Shown here in pieces: positions 1-8,702 of a DNA stretch of 64,000 nt (positions are counted from its first letter, which is position 1; each line of letters begins with the position of its first letter). Under the pieces are notes generated by a model. That model made no database searches. It saw only the letters and a program-made list of their open reading frames with translations, and was not told the DNA's origin. The stretch is taken from the NCBI RefSeq assembly GCF_003207855.1, contig NZ_NKTZ01000003.1, forward strand, positions 62,001 through 126,000, in the 5' to 3' direction. This DNA is from Komagataeibacter rhaeticus. GTDB lineage: Bacteria > Pseudomonadota > Alphaproteobacteria > Acetobacterales > Acetobacteraceae. Position numbers and translations under genes: made by a program.

Positions 1-717
1 ACCTCACGCATCCAGTTCGCGGGCAATGCCAGCACGGCGGAATACATTGCCATACTGGATGACAGCCACGACCTGGGCATCGCGGTGTTTGATGCCGCCG
101 TGTTCGACCGGCTGGACATCGACACCATCCAGCGCAGCTGGCCGCTGATTGCCGCGGCGGGATGGCTGTTCGTGGACTGCAACGTATCCGCCGAAGTCCT
201 GGCGTGGCTGGCGCAGAAAACACGCGAGGCCGGGTTCAGCCTTGCGGTCGATACGGTTTCCGTCCCGAAGGCGGAACGGCTGCGCGGCCAGCTTGGCGGC
301 GTGCGCGTACTGTTCACCAACCGCGATGAGGCCCTGACCCTGCTGGAGGGAAGCACCGCCACCACCAGTGCGGCCATCGCCATGGCGCTGGTGGCGCAGG
401 GGGTGGAAACCGTGATCATGACCGAAGGCGCGCGGGGCCTGACGGTGGCGGATGCCAGCGGCGTGCGCGCCCTGCCCGCCTACCGGACCAATGTGGTGGA
501 CGTGACCGGCGCGGGAGATGCCCTTGTGGCCGCCACCCTGTCCGCACTGAGTGAAAACACGGACACCGTGCGCGCCTGCCGCCAGGGACTGGCCGCCGCC
601 GCCCTGACAGTTGGATGCCGCGAAAGCGTATGCCCCGGCATCAGCCACGAGCAGATCAGTACCTTCATGAAAACCCATGCCGGCACAGACAGCCAGGCCA
701 AGGAAACAGCCCTATGA
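1..717 (+). CDS. psuK: Pseudouridine kinase (PfkB/ribokinase family), 5'-truncated by window edge
   Basis: This frame is open from the first base, so the N-terminus lies outside the window; 238 residues are visible of the roughly 310 usual for the family. The predicted cytosolic enzyme phosphorylates pseudouridine to pseudouridine 5'-phosphate. The sequence shows the C-terminal PfkB signature DVTGAGDAL (anion hole and catalytic Asp), preceded by the typical FTNRDEA stretch. The assignment as pseudouridine kinase rather than another sugar or nucleoside kinase depends on the next gene, psuG, whose ATG overlaps this stop codon (ATGA). That overlap implies translational coupling. The order kinase-glycosidase-CNT permease matches the E. 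coli yeiC-yeiN-yeiM genes. Confidence 0.85.
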   Translation, partial: TSRIQFAGNASTAEYIAILDDSHDLGIAVFDAAVFDRLDIDTIQRSWPLIAAAGWLFVDCNVSAEVLAWLAQKTREAGFSLAVDTVSVPKAERLRGQLGGVRVLFTNRDEALTLLEGSTATTSAAIAMALVAQGVETVIMTEGARGLTVADASGVRALPAYRTNVVDVTGAGDALVAATLSALSENTDTVRACRQGLAAAALTVGCRESVCPGISHEQISTFMKTHAGTDSQAKETAL

Positions 718-1637
718 ACATGAATGCCCTTCCCCTCGTCCTGTCCGCTGAAGTGCGCGATGCCCTGGCCAGCGGCAAAGCCGTGGTGGCCCTTGAATCC
801 ACCATCATCACCCACGGCATGCCCTGGCCACAGAACGTCAGCACCGCGCGGGAAGTGGAAAACCTGGTCCGCGCCGAAGGCGGGGTGCCGGCCACCATCG
901 CCATCATTTCGGGCAAGATTCACATAGGCTTGGATGACAGCACGCTGGAATGGCTGGGCACGGCAAAGGACGTGATGAAGGTCAGCCGGGCCGATCTGGC
1001 CTATGCGCTTTCGGCGGGGCGGCATGGGTCGACCACCGTTGCCGCCACCATGATCTGCGCGCACCTGGCCGGTATCGGGGTTTTTGCCACCGGCGGCATC
1101 GGCGGCGTGCATCGGGGCGTGGAGGAGACGATGGACATCTCCGCCGACCTGACCGAGTTCGCCCGCACCCCGGTTGCCGTGGTGTGCGCGGGTGCCAAGG
1201 CCCTGCTGGACCTGCCGCGCACGCTGGAATTCCTGGAAACGCAGGGCGTGCCGGTGGTGGGCTACGAAACCAGTGATTTCCCCGCTTTCTGGAGCCGCTC
1301 CAGCGGCCTGCCGGTACCGCTGCGCGCCGACAGCGCGAAAGAGATCGCCAGCATGATCTCCATGCGCGCGACACTGGGGCTGGACGGCGGCGTGGTGGTG
1401 GCGAACCCCGTGCCCGCGGGCAGCGAAATTCCGCGTGCCGAAATGGAAGCCTTCATCACGCAGGCCGTCGAAGAAGCCCGACGGGACGGCATTACCGGCA
1501 AGGCCGTTACGCCCTACCTGCTGTCACGCATGCTGGAACTGACCGCGGGCCGCAGCCTGGAGACCAACATCGCGCTCGTGCTCAACAACGCCCGCCTGGC
1601 CACGCATATCGCCCTTGCGCTTGGGGCAAAGGCATAA
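714..1637 (+). CDS. psuG: Pseudouridine-5'-phosphate glycosidase
   Basis: A 307-residue protein, close to the E. coli PsuG length. It reversibly cleaves the C-C glycosidic bond of pseudouridine 5'-phosphate to uracil and ribose 5-phosphate in the cytosol. Family hallmarks are visible: VALESTIITHGMPWPQN with the probable catalytic Glu28, DVMKVSRADL with the probable Schiff-base Lys89, a long Gly-rich centre (TGGIGGVHRG), and NIALVLNNARLA near the C-terminus carrying the conserved Asn. The start chosen is the ATG overlapping the psuK stop; a second in-frame ATG two codons later is also possible. Its product uracil feeds the neighbouring nucleobase genes only by inference. Confidence 0.93.
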   Translation: MNMNALPLVLSAEVRDALASGKAVVALESTIITHGMPWPQNVSTAREVENLVRAEGGVPATIAIISGKIHIGLDDSTLEWLGTAKDVMKVSRADLAYALSAGRHGSTTVAATMICAHLAGIGVFATGGIGGVHRGVEETMDISADLTEFARTPVAVVCAGAKALLDLPRTLEFLETQGVPVVGYETSDFPAFWSRSSGLPVPLRADSAKEIASMISMRATLGLDGGVVVANPVPAGSEIPRAEMEAFITQAVEEARRDGITGKAVTPYLLSRMLELTAGRSLETNIALVLNNARLATHIALALGAKA

Positions 1638-1671
1638 GCCGGGTCTTTTTTCCTGTCGGGCAGAGGGCAGC

Positions 1672-2919
1672 ATGACATTTCATTTACGGCCCTTCGCGGG
1701 CATACTGGTCCTGTTACTTGTTGCCCTTGCCTGCTCGACGGACAGACGGGCAATCCGCCCCCGCGTCATTGCATCCGCCCTGGCCTGCCAGATCGCGGCG
1801 GGACTGGTCATGCTGGGCATTCCGGCGGGCCGCAGGGCGCTGGAATCCATCGCGCAGGGCATTGCCTGGGTCATCGACTTCGGCCATGCCGGGATTGCCT
1901 TTGTCTTTGGCGGGCTGGCCAATCCCGACCTGGCCAGAAGCATACCGGGCTGGAGCTTCATATTCGCCATCAACGTCCTGCCACAGATCATCTATCTGAG
2001 CGCGCTCATCGCCGTGCTCTACCACTACAATATCATGCAGGTCCTGGCCCGTGGCATTGGCATGGTGCTGGCGCGGCTTACGGGTGTGAGCACCATCGAG
2101 GCCTTTTCCGCCGCGACCGCCATGTTCCTGGGGCAGACCGAAGTACCGATTGCCATCCACCCCTATCTTGCGCGCCTGAGCCGCAGCGAACTGCTGTCGG
2201 TCATGTCCAGCGGCACGGCCTCCATTTCCATGTCGATGCTGGCGGCCTATTCCGGGCTGGGCGTGCCAATGGAATACCTGCTTGCCGCCTCCTTCATGGC
2301 CATGCCCGGCGGGCTGCTGTTTGCAAAGATACTGGTGCCGGCCCGCCCCGGCCCGGCCGATGACACCCCGCATCCCACCAGCACCGCCGAAATGCGGTCG
2401 GCCAACGTGTTTGACGCACTGGCGGTGGGGGCCACCAACGGCATGCGGGTGGCGGTGGCCGTCTGTACCATGCTGATCGCCTTCATCAGCACGATTGCCC
2501 TGCTCAATGCACTGCTGGGCCTGGCGGGGGCCGGCCTGGGTTATCCCGGCCTGTCCATCAGTGGCTTTCTGGGTTTCCTGCTCCGGCCGCTCATATGGCT
2601 GCTGGGGGTCCCGTGGGACCAGTGCCGTGTCGTGGCGGGCATCATCGGTACCAAGATCGCAATAAACGAATTTGTCGCCTATGGGGACCTTACACCCTAC
2701 CTGACCCAGGCCACCCTTCCGCGCCAGACGCTTGCCGTTGCCTCCTTCGCGCTGTGCGGTTTTGCCAACCTGTCCTCCATCGGGGTGCTGATCGGCTCCT
2801 TTGGCAGCCAGTGTCCCGAGCGGCGCAAGGACGTGGCCGCCCTGGGCTGGCAGGCCGTGCTGGCAGGCAGCCTGTCCAACATGACCAGCGCCGCGATCGC
2901 GGGCATCTTCATATCCTGA
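1672..2919 (+). CDS. psuT: Concentrative nucleoside transporter (NupC/CNT family), probable pseudouridine permease
   Basis: A 415-residue polytopic inner-membrane protein of the CNT family, which imports nucleosides with cations. It carries the family motifs GQTEVPIAI and KIAINEFVAYGDL, plus a Gly/Ser-rich MSSGTASISMSM helix. The start is the ATG at 1672, which has a GAGGGCAG Shine-Dalgarno-like sequence and lies 34 nt after psuG; the same frame is open further upstream but without a good start. Because it follows psuK and psuG in the E. coli order, pseudouridine is the most likely substrate. The family alone cannot exclude other pyrimidine nucleosides, so the symbol is contextual. Confidence 0.85.
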   Translation: MTFHLRPFAGILVLLLVALACSTDRRAIRPRVIASALACQIAAGLVMLGIPAGRRALESIAQGIAWVIDFGHAGIAFVFGGLANPDLARSIPGWSFIFAINVLPQIIYLSALIAVLYHYNIMQVLARGIGMVLARLTGVSTIEAFSAATAMFLGQTEVPIAIHPYLARLSRSELLSVMSSGTASISMSMLAAYSGLGVPMEYLLAASFMAMPGGLLFAKILVPARPGPADDTPHPTSTAEMRSANVFDALAVGATNGMRVAVAVCTMLIAFISTIALLNALLGLAGAGLGYPGLSISGFLGFLLRPLIWLLGVPWDQCRVVAGIIGTKIAINEFVAYGDLTPYLTQATLPRQTLAVASFALCGFANLSSIGVLIGSFGSQCPERRKDVAALGWQAVLAGSLSNMTSAAIAGIFIS

Positions 2920-3400
2920 CAGGCAGCCTGAACAAGGGCTTCCGGCAAAGGCCACCACGCCTCTGGCCCGGCGCGTTCGGAATGCGCCCGGCCCTGCCCC
3001 CCTTCCAGCAATAAAGGCGGCACCCGGAAGCTTCCGTCCATGTCTGGACGCCGTTTTCAGACTATAGGCTGGCCAGCGCGCTGGCGCCGATACGGCCAGG
3101 CATGTGCCCGGCGCGGCCATGGGCCGCCGTTGCGGCCTGCGCCCCGATGGGCTGCTTGCTGAACAGGGAAGGTCTTGGACCGGATGTTCCTGACAGCCGC
3201 CAGAAACAGGCCCCGGGACTCCCGCGCACCGCCCTTGGGCACACACCGGCCCCCGCACGGGTTCATACAGTGTCACGACCCGCGCGACAGGGCGGGCGGA
3301 TGCATGGGCAGGCATCCCTGCTGCCGGGCAGCAGGCCCGGATCGATCCCGCGCCGGTCCATGCCGCATCCCGGCGCGTATCCATCCTGACCTGTACAAAC
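2920..3400. other. Intergenic region between two convergent genes
   Basis: No gene with a credible start, ribosome site or family match is seen here on either strand; the open frames are high-GC artefacts. The only recognisable structure is a partial copy of the dispersed intergenic element at 3003-3038. Confidence 0.5.
3003..3038 (-). repeat. Partial copy of dispersed intergenic hairpin element
   Basis: Read on the minus strand it contains GAAGCTTCCGGGTGCCGCC. That matches the left part of the element seen in fuller form at 50480-50569 and 59833-59912. It lies between convergent genes. Confidence 0.4.
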
Positions 3401-3433
3401 AGAAAGTGCTGCACGGCCATTGCCGTGCAGCAC
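3401..3433 (-). terminator. Rho-independent terminator of the TonB receptor gene
   Basis: A perfect 12-bp stem (GTGCTGCACGGC) with a 4-nt loop spans 3406-3433. On the minus strand a T-rich tract (TTTCTGTTTG) follows it. It lies about 30 nt beyond the stop of the minus-strand TonB receptor. Confidence 0.8.
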
Positions 3434-3463
3434 CAGTACCGTCCCGATGGGGAATACCCGTTA

Positions 3464-5815
3464 TCAGAAGTCGGTGGAAATCGTGCCCGTCATGGAGAAG
3501 CGGGGCAGGACGTAGAAGGAAGCACCCGCGCCACCCGCAACGGTCTGACCATTCAGCAGTGTGACCGCGTTCATGTTGTTGGCAACACCCGTCGTGCCGA
3601 CACGCACGATGGAGCCGGTCAGGTTGGAGAAGTTCAGGCGGATGGTCGGCGTCTTGGCAAAGGACAGCGGCCGGAAGTGATAGCCAACCGCCAGCGTGTC
3701 GGTCACGAAGCCCGGCATGCGTTCGTCACCCACCATGGTAACGGATTGCGGGCCGGTATAATGCAGGCTGAAGTTGCCGAAAAAGCCCTGGTTGGCATAG
3801 GTCAGGCCAAAGTTCGCCATGACACGCGGCGTGTTGATGGCCTGCTTGCCCTTGGTCGGCAGGTAGGAGTCCCCATACGCGATGTTGGAATCCATCCGGC
3901 CATACAGGTATTCAACCGATGCATAGGGGCTGAAATGATGGAACGAACGGCCCGCGATCATGGCATCAAAGCCACGGATCGTCTCGTTACCGGCGTTGAT
4001 GGTCTCATACTGCGTGGACGGCATGTACACCGACAGCAGGCGGTTGGTGATGCTGGAATTGAACAGCGAGATATCGGCAATCAGCCACTTGTTGTTGAAG
4101 CGGTAGCCAAGCTGTTCGGTAATGGAATACTGGTTCTTGGGCAGCGTGGTCACGCCAACCGGCAGGGCGGAGGGCGAAGGCTGGCGGAAATCGCCTTCCG
4201 CATTCACATAGATCTGGTGATGCGAGTTGAAGCGGTAGGCAATGGCCAGGTGCGGCAGGGGTGCTGTCGTGTTCTCACCCAGACGCGAGCCGGAGCCGGC
4301 CAGCAGGCCACTGGCCCGGTCCCAGTAGTTGGACATGACGAACTTGAAGCCCGCGTTGACCGTCAGCTTGTCGTTCAGGTACTTGGCGCTGTCCTGCAGG
4401 AAGAAGGAGTTCAGTTCGTAGCCGGAATGTACGGTGCTGACCAGCTTCTGCCCGTCCACGTTGTACAGCATGGCAGCCGAATTATCGGTCTTGGGGTTAC
4501 GGCCCGAAGCCATGGTCGCCATGGTGGGAGAGAACTCGGACACGGAGTTGTTTTCATACCAGTAACCGAAGGTGAAGCGGTTATGGCGGTCGATCTTGTA
4601 GTTGACCTTGGCCACAACACCCACATCGGGCGACCAGCCCTGTGCGTAATAGGTGCTCAGCAGCTGGTTGCTGGCTGCCTGCGTGCCGTTGTTATAGTAA
4701 CAGCCGCTGCTGCACGCCGATGTCGCGCCCACGGTACCGGCGGAGGAGCCATCCCAGCCGAAGCCCGTGCTCAGATATGGTGTCAGGTCGAAATCAAGCT
4801 TCTTGTTGACCACCACATGGACGGGCGCGCTGACGAAGAACTGGTTCCAGGAATCCAGGTTCCCCTTCCAGTAATTGGCGCCGGCGGCCTGGCTGTTGGA
4901 CCGGTCGAAGCCTTCGCCCGTATGCTTGTAGTTGTAGAATTCAGCGGCCGTTGCATAGTTGTCGATGGTGAACATCGAGTTATGCCACGACGTGAACAGC
5001 TTGATGAAGGAGCCGTTGTCGAAATCCTTCTGCAGGCCGAAATCGACGTGCTTGCGCTCGTTGATGCCGCCACCCATCCACTGCCGTGAATGCGCGTTGG
5101 AGAACGACACATAGGCCCGCACGCCCGAATGACCGATATAACCGGACTGCAGGCGAATGAACTCACGCGAGAAGTTGTTGGTGCCGTAGGAAAAGTCGAC
5201 GCTGCCGCCACGCTTTTCGCTGGGTGTGATCGTGCGTTCGTCAAGCGTGCCCGCGGCGGCGTTCGCGGTTGGCATGTCAACCTGCGAGCTGCCGGGCATG
5301 ACGTTGACGCTCTCGATATTCTCGGAATCAACGTTCTGCTGAAGGTAGGAAGCAAGCGAGGCCGGCGCGCCGTCCAGCATCAGCCCCATATCCGCATCCG
5401 TCAGCCCACGGATGAAGATGGACCCGCCCTTGAAGCCGCCCGGATCGGGCAGGGCGATGCTGACGCTGGGCAGGTTCTGGATCAGGTCCAGCCCGGTGGA
5501 GGCAGGGCTGCGCATTTCGATATACTGCTTGCCCACGCTCTGCACCGCATGGGGTTCGGTTTCAACGCGCATCATGCCGCCGCCGCCATCACGGGCATGG
5601 CGAGACACATGTACCGCAAGCGTTTCGGGCTGGCTGGACGCCATCTGGTGGGTGGGGGCCGCATGGGCGCGCGGTGTGGATGCCGTGCCCGCGTGCCGGA
5701 CAGGCGCCTTGCGCCCCGTCGTGTTCTGGACGGTCTGGGCACTGGAAGCGTAACTCGAGAAAACTGTTGAAATTGCGATGGCACTGACCAGAGATCGCAA
5801 ATAGATTTGAGCCAT
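3464..5815 (-). CDS. TonB-dependent outer-membrane receptor, substrate unknown (nucleoside uptake suspected)
   Basis: A 783-residue outer-membrane receptor. It starts with a Sec signal peptide likely cut after ASSA (residue 26). A TonB-box-like ETLAVHVS follows near residue 60, then a plug domain (DLIQNLPSVSI, IFIRGLTDADMGLMLDGAPA) and a long beta-barrel rich in aromatic/polar strands, ending in a terminal Phe. The ATG at 5815 has an upstream GGAAGGTG ribosome site. It lacks an obvious siderophore-receptor signature and sits between the pseudouridine genes and a nucleoside hydrolase. Uptake of a nucleoside-type or other large nutrient is therefore an inference from position only. A perfect dyad lies 40 nt upstream of the start. 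Confidence 0.9.
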   Translation of the reverse strand: MAQIYLRSLVSAIAISTVFSSYASSAQTVQNTTGRKAPVRHAGTASTPRAHAAPTHQMASSQPETLAVHVSRHARDGGGGMMRVETEPHAVQSVGKQYIEMRSPASTGLDLIQNLPSVSIALPDPGGFKGGSIFIRGLTDADMGLMLDGAPASLASYLQQNVDSENIESVNVMPGSSQVDMPTANAAAGTLDERTITPSEKRGGSVDFSYGTNNFSREFIRLQSGYIGHSGVRAYVSFSNAHSRQWMGGGINERKHVDFGLQKDFDNGSFIKLFTSWHNSMFTIDNYATAAEFYNYKHTGEGFDRSNSQAAGANYWKGNLDSWNQFFVSAPVHVVVNKKLDFDLTPYLSTGFGWDGSSAGTVGATSACSSGCYYNNGTQAASNQLLSTYYAQGWSPDVGVVAKVNYKIDRHNRFTFGYWYENNSVSEFSPTMATMASGRNPKTDNSAAMLYNVDGQKLVSTVHSGYELNSFFLQDSAKYLNDKLTVNAGFKFVMSNYWDRASGLLAGSGSRLGENTTAPLPHLAIAYRFNSHHQIYVNAEGDFRQPSPSALPVGVTTLPKNQYSITEQLGYRFNNKWLIADISLFNSSITNRLLSVYMPSTQYETINAGNETIRGFDAMIAGRSFHHFSPYASVEYLYGRMDSNIAYGDSYLPTKGKQAINTPRVMANFGLTYANQGFFGNFSLHYTGPQSVTMVGDERMPGFVTDTLAVGYHFRPLSFAKTPTIRLNFSNLTGSIVRVGTTGVANNMNAVTLLNGQTVAGGAGASFYVLPRFSMTGTISTDF

Positions 5816-6403
5816 TTATTTTCACCTTCCGCCACGGACATAAAAATAAAAACCACATACTTTTATTCAAAGTATGCATAAGGCCTTTATTGTCTTTATT
5901 CTATTCCGTCCCGCTTCGTGCTTCGCTGCACGTATTCAATAAGATTATGGTAGTATAAATCTTTTCTGGCTCGCAACAAGATTCTAACCATCTGATCAGG
6001 TTTTAAAAAACGTTGCATAAATGACACATTGCACCCGGCCAGCAGGCGTCAGGCTGCGCATGATACAGTCATGACACGGGAAATGACGCCTGAATTTCAA
6101 TATTATTCCATTTATATCAATTATTTATACATATCCCATGCTTGCAGGCGCCACCGCCTGCGCCCCGACATGCCCCTTGCGGTACCGGCGGACGCCCCGC
6201 GCCATACCCGCCGCAGGGCCGGCATCCCCACCCGCACGGGGGGTGAATTCATTGCCGATCGTGGCAAAATTATCCCATATGTAACGTCATGCCCTGAACG
6301 GGGCATTGCCATAATATTGCATGTTCGAACAAGATGCGGGCCATACGGCATGCCCCGTAACCAACCGATGGCCAACAGGCCGGAACCAGGAAAGCTGTCA
6401 TTC
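5816..6403. promoter_or_regulatory. AT-rich divergent regulatory region (TonB receptor / nucleoside hydrolase)
   Basis: This stretch of about 590 nt is strikingly AT-rich compared with its surroundings. Its left half carries the dyad described separately, plus CGTGC-TTCGCT-GCACG at 5917-5932. The right half is open in the nucleoside hydrolase frame, but that upstream extension has no family resemblance and no ribosome site, so I treat it as non-coding leader. Confidence 0.55.
5856..5876. promoter_or_regulatory. Perfect 21-bp dyad, candidate operator
   Basis: CATACTTT and AAAGTATG form perfect 8-bp arms around a 5-nt spacer. The dyad is centred about 50 nt upstream of the TonB receptor start codon, a position suited to a repressor site. 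The cognate regulator is not identifiable in the window. Confidence 0.6.
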
Positions 6404-7345
6404 TTGAAACGCAGGATCATCATAGATACAGACCCCGGACAGGACGATGCCGTCGCGATCTTCCTGGCCCTTGCCTCCCCCGAAATCACGGTACAGGCCA
6501 TTGTCGCCGTGGCAGGCAACGTCCCGCGTGAACGCACGCTGGAAAATGCGTGCCGCGTGCTGGAAATGGCGGGACGCACCGACATACCCGTCTTTGCCGG
6601 CGCCGCGCGGCCACTGCGCCCCGTCCAGACCACGGCCGAGCATGTGCACGGGCCAACCGGGCTTGACGGAATCGACCTGTCCGTCCCCCCCGCCATGGCG
6701 GTGCAGGAACACGATGGCGTAACCTATCTGGTCGATGCCATACGGCGCGCGCAGCCGCAGGAACTGACGCTGGTCATGCTGGGTCCGCTTACGGACCTTG
6801 CCATGGCGCTGACGCTTGCCCCCGATATTGCCGGGCGCATCCGCGAGGTCGTGCTGATGGGCGGCGCGTGGTCGGAACTGGGCAACATCACCCCGGCGGC
6901 GGAATTCAACATCTATGCCGACCCGCAGGCGGCCGACATCGTGTTCAGCGCCGGTATTCCGCTTGTGGTCCTGCCGCTTGATGTCACCCATAAATGCCTT
7001 GGCACGCCGGAACGGCTGGCGGCATTGCGGGCGAATGCGAACCGCTGCTCCGTCGCGGCGGCCGACATGCTGTCCTATTCCGAGCGGTTCGACCTGCACA
7101 AATATGGCTGGAAAGGCGCCCCCCTGCACGATCCCTGCACGATTGCCTGGCTGGTGGCGCCGGAACTCTTTGGCGGGCGGCATGTGAATGTCGGCATCGA
7201 GACCGAAGGCAGGCTTTCGGTCGGCATGACGGTGGTTGACTGGTGGAAGGTCACGGACAGGAAGCCGAACGCCCTTTTCGTGCGTGAAGTCGATTCCGAT
7301 GCCTTCTACAGCCTTCTGGCCACCCGGCTTGCCACATTGCCCTGA
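6404..7345 (+). CDS. Nucleoside hydrolase (inosine/uridine-preferring family)
   Basis: A protein of about 313 residues predicted to hydrolyse ribonucleosides to base and ribose. It shows the Ca2+-binding Asp cluster in IIIDTDPGQDDAVA near the N-terminus, plus the EFNIYADPQAA and PLDVTHK regions typical of the family and HDPCTIAWL toward the C-terminus. I chose the TTG at 6404 because AGGAAAG lies 9 nt upstream and the protein then begins like the second hydrolase of this window (MK-IIIDTDPG). In-frame ATGs at 6350 and 6368 lack ribosome sites but cannot be excluded. Substrate preference cannot be read from sequence alone. Confidence 0.9.
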   Translation: MKRRIIIDTDPGQDDAVAIFLALASPEITVQAIVAVAGNVPRERTLENACRVLEMAGRTDIPVFAGAARPLRPVQTTAEHVHGPTGLDGIDLSVPPAMAVQEHDGVTYLVDAIRRAQPQELTLVMLGPLTDLAMALTLAPDIAGRIREVVLMGGAWSELGNITPAAEFNIYADPQAADIVFSAGIPLVVLPLDVTHKCLGTPERLAALRANANRCSVAAADMLSYSERFDLHKYGWKGAPLHDPCTIAWLVAPELFGGRHVNVGIETEGRLSVGMTVVDWWKVTDRKPNALFVREVDSDAFYSLLATRLATLP

Positions 7346-7430
7346 CCGGGGCGGGCAGGCAGGCCGGGCCATGCCCGCCTGCCATGCTGCCCCCCGACAG
7401 GCATATGAACTTCATTCAAGGATGACGACC

Positions 7431-7451
7431 ATGATGGCCCGCACGCCATGA
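7431..7451 (+). other. Possible leader peptide overlapping the MFS transporter start
   Basis: A six-codon frame (MMARTP) has an AAGGA site 8 nt upstream and terminates with a TGA that overlaps the transporter ATG (ATGA). The transporter start has no Shine-Dalgarno sequence of its own, so reinitiation from this mini-frame is plausible but unproven. Confidence 0.25.
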
Positions 7452-8671
7452 ACACCCCCACAGGTGACGCGGCCCCCCATCCCCCACAGTCCGGCACGGT
7501 CATCGGGCATGGCCTGATCATGGTCTTTGCCGCCGCATGCGGACTGATCGTGGCAAATCTCTATTACGCCCAGCCACTGACCGGGCCGATCGGGGCCTCA
7601 CTGGGCCTTGCGCCGCGATGGGCGGGGATTATCGTAACCGTTACCCAGACGGGCTACTGCCTGGGCCTGCTGCTGATCGTGCCGCTGGGCGACCTGCTGG
7701 AAAACCGCGGCCTTGTGGTCTGGATGACACGACTGGTGGCCGTGGCCCTGCTGGGTGTCGCCCTTTCAACCCGCCCGGCCCCTTTCCTGGCCGGGATGTG
7801 GCTTGTGGGGCTGCTGTCCGTTGCGGTGCAGGTACTGGTGACATTCGTGACCCACCTGACACCGCCGGCCATACGCGGGCGCGTTGTCGGCACCGTCATG
7901 AGTGGCCTCATGCTGGGAATCATGCTGGCGCGCCCGGTGGCCAGCCTTGTTGCGCAGGTCGCCTCGTGGCGGGCGATCTTTGCGCTGTCCGCCCTGAGCA
8001 TGCTGGTGCTGGCCCGCGTGCTCAACCAGGTGCTGCCCCGGCACCAGGGCACCGGCACGCAGGGCTATGGCCAGCTTCTGGCCTCCATGGCGCACCTGTT
8101 CGCCACCACGCGCCCCCTGCAGCGCCGCGCCTTCTACCATGCCTGCATGTTTGCGACATTCAGCCTGTTCTGGACGGTAACCCCGCTGCTGCTGTCCGGC
8201 CCGCGGTTCGGTCTGTCGCAGGGGGAGATCGCCGTGTTCGCGCTGGTGGGCGTGGCCGGCGCGGTAGCCGCCCCCCTGGCGGGGCGCGTGGCCGACCGGG
8301 GATGGATCTGGAGTGCCACACTGGCCGCGATGGCGCTTACCGCGCTGGCCTTTACGCTGACATGGTTCGTGGCACCCCGGTTTTTCGTCATCGCGCTGGG
8401 TCTGGAGGGCATCGTGATCGATTTTGGCGTGACAACCAACCTGGTGCTGGGGCAGCGGGTCATCTTTTCCCTGTCCGCCGCGTACCGGGCACGGCTCAAT
8501 GCGCTTTATATGGCAATCTTCTTTCTGGGTGGGGCCATCGGTTCGGCCATGGGGGGCTGGGCCTATGCCGCCGGGGGCTGGAACCGGGCCTGCGCACTGG
8601 GCATCTTCCTGCCCACCCTGGCGCTGGTGGCCTGCCTGACCGAAAGATTGGGAAAAAGGCAGGCCCCATAA
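7448..8671 (+). CDS. Major facilitator superfamily transporter
   Basis: A 407-residue inner-membrane protein with about 12 predicted helices. The first helix carries IVANLYYAQPLTGPIG, typical of a widespread uncharacterised MFS efflux group. A PLGDLLENRG loop between helices 2 and 3 is the expected MFS motif-A region. The protein lies 102 nt after the nucleoside hydrolase on the same strand, so it may share a transcript and move a nucleoside, base or related compound; the substrate is not readable from sequence. The start ATG overlaps a possible leader frame. Confidence 0.85.
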   Translation: MNTPTGDAAPHPPQSGTVIGHGLIMVFAAACGLIVANLYYAQPLTGPIGASLGLAPRWAGIIVTVTQTGYCLGLLLIVPLGDLLENRGLVVWMTRLVAVALLGVALSTRPAPFLAGMWLVGLLSVAVQVLVTFVTHLTPPAIRGRVVGTVMSGLMLGIMLARPVASLVAQVASWRAIFALSALSMLVLARVLNQVLPRHQGTGTQGYGQLLASMAHLFATTRPLQRRAFYHACMFATFSLFWTVTPLLLSGPRFGLSQGEIAVFALVGVAGAVAAPLAGRVADRGWIWSATLAAMALTALAFTLTWFVAPRFFVIALGLEGIVIDFGVTTNLVLGQRVIFSLSAAYRARLNALYMAIFFLGGAIGSAMGGWAYAAGGWNRACALGIFLPTLALVACLTERLGKRQAP

Positions 8672-8702
8672 AGGTCATGCCCGGCGATACCGCGCCGCGT
8701 GT

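Noticed and set aside
1714-3420. 568-codon minus-strand frame over the CNT transporter gene
   Set aside because: Antisense shadow extending into the intergenic gap; composition typical of reversed membrane-protein codons.
3425-5089. 554-codon plus-strand frame opposite the TonB receptor
   Set aside because: Antisense of a receptor with signal peptide, plug and barrel; no motif.
6029-6403. Upstream extension of the first nucleoside hydrolase frame
   Set aside because: Open but AT-rich, without ribosome site or similarity; more likely the promoter region shared with the TonB receptor.
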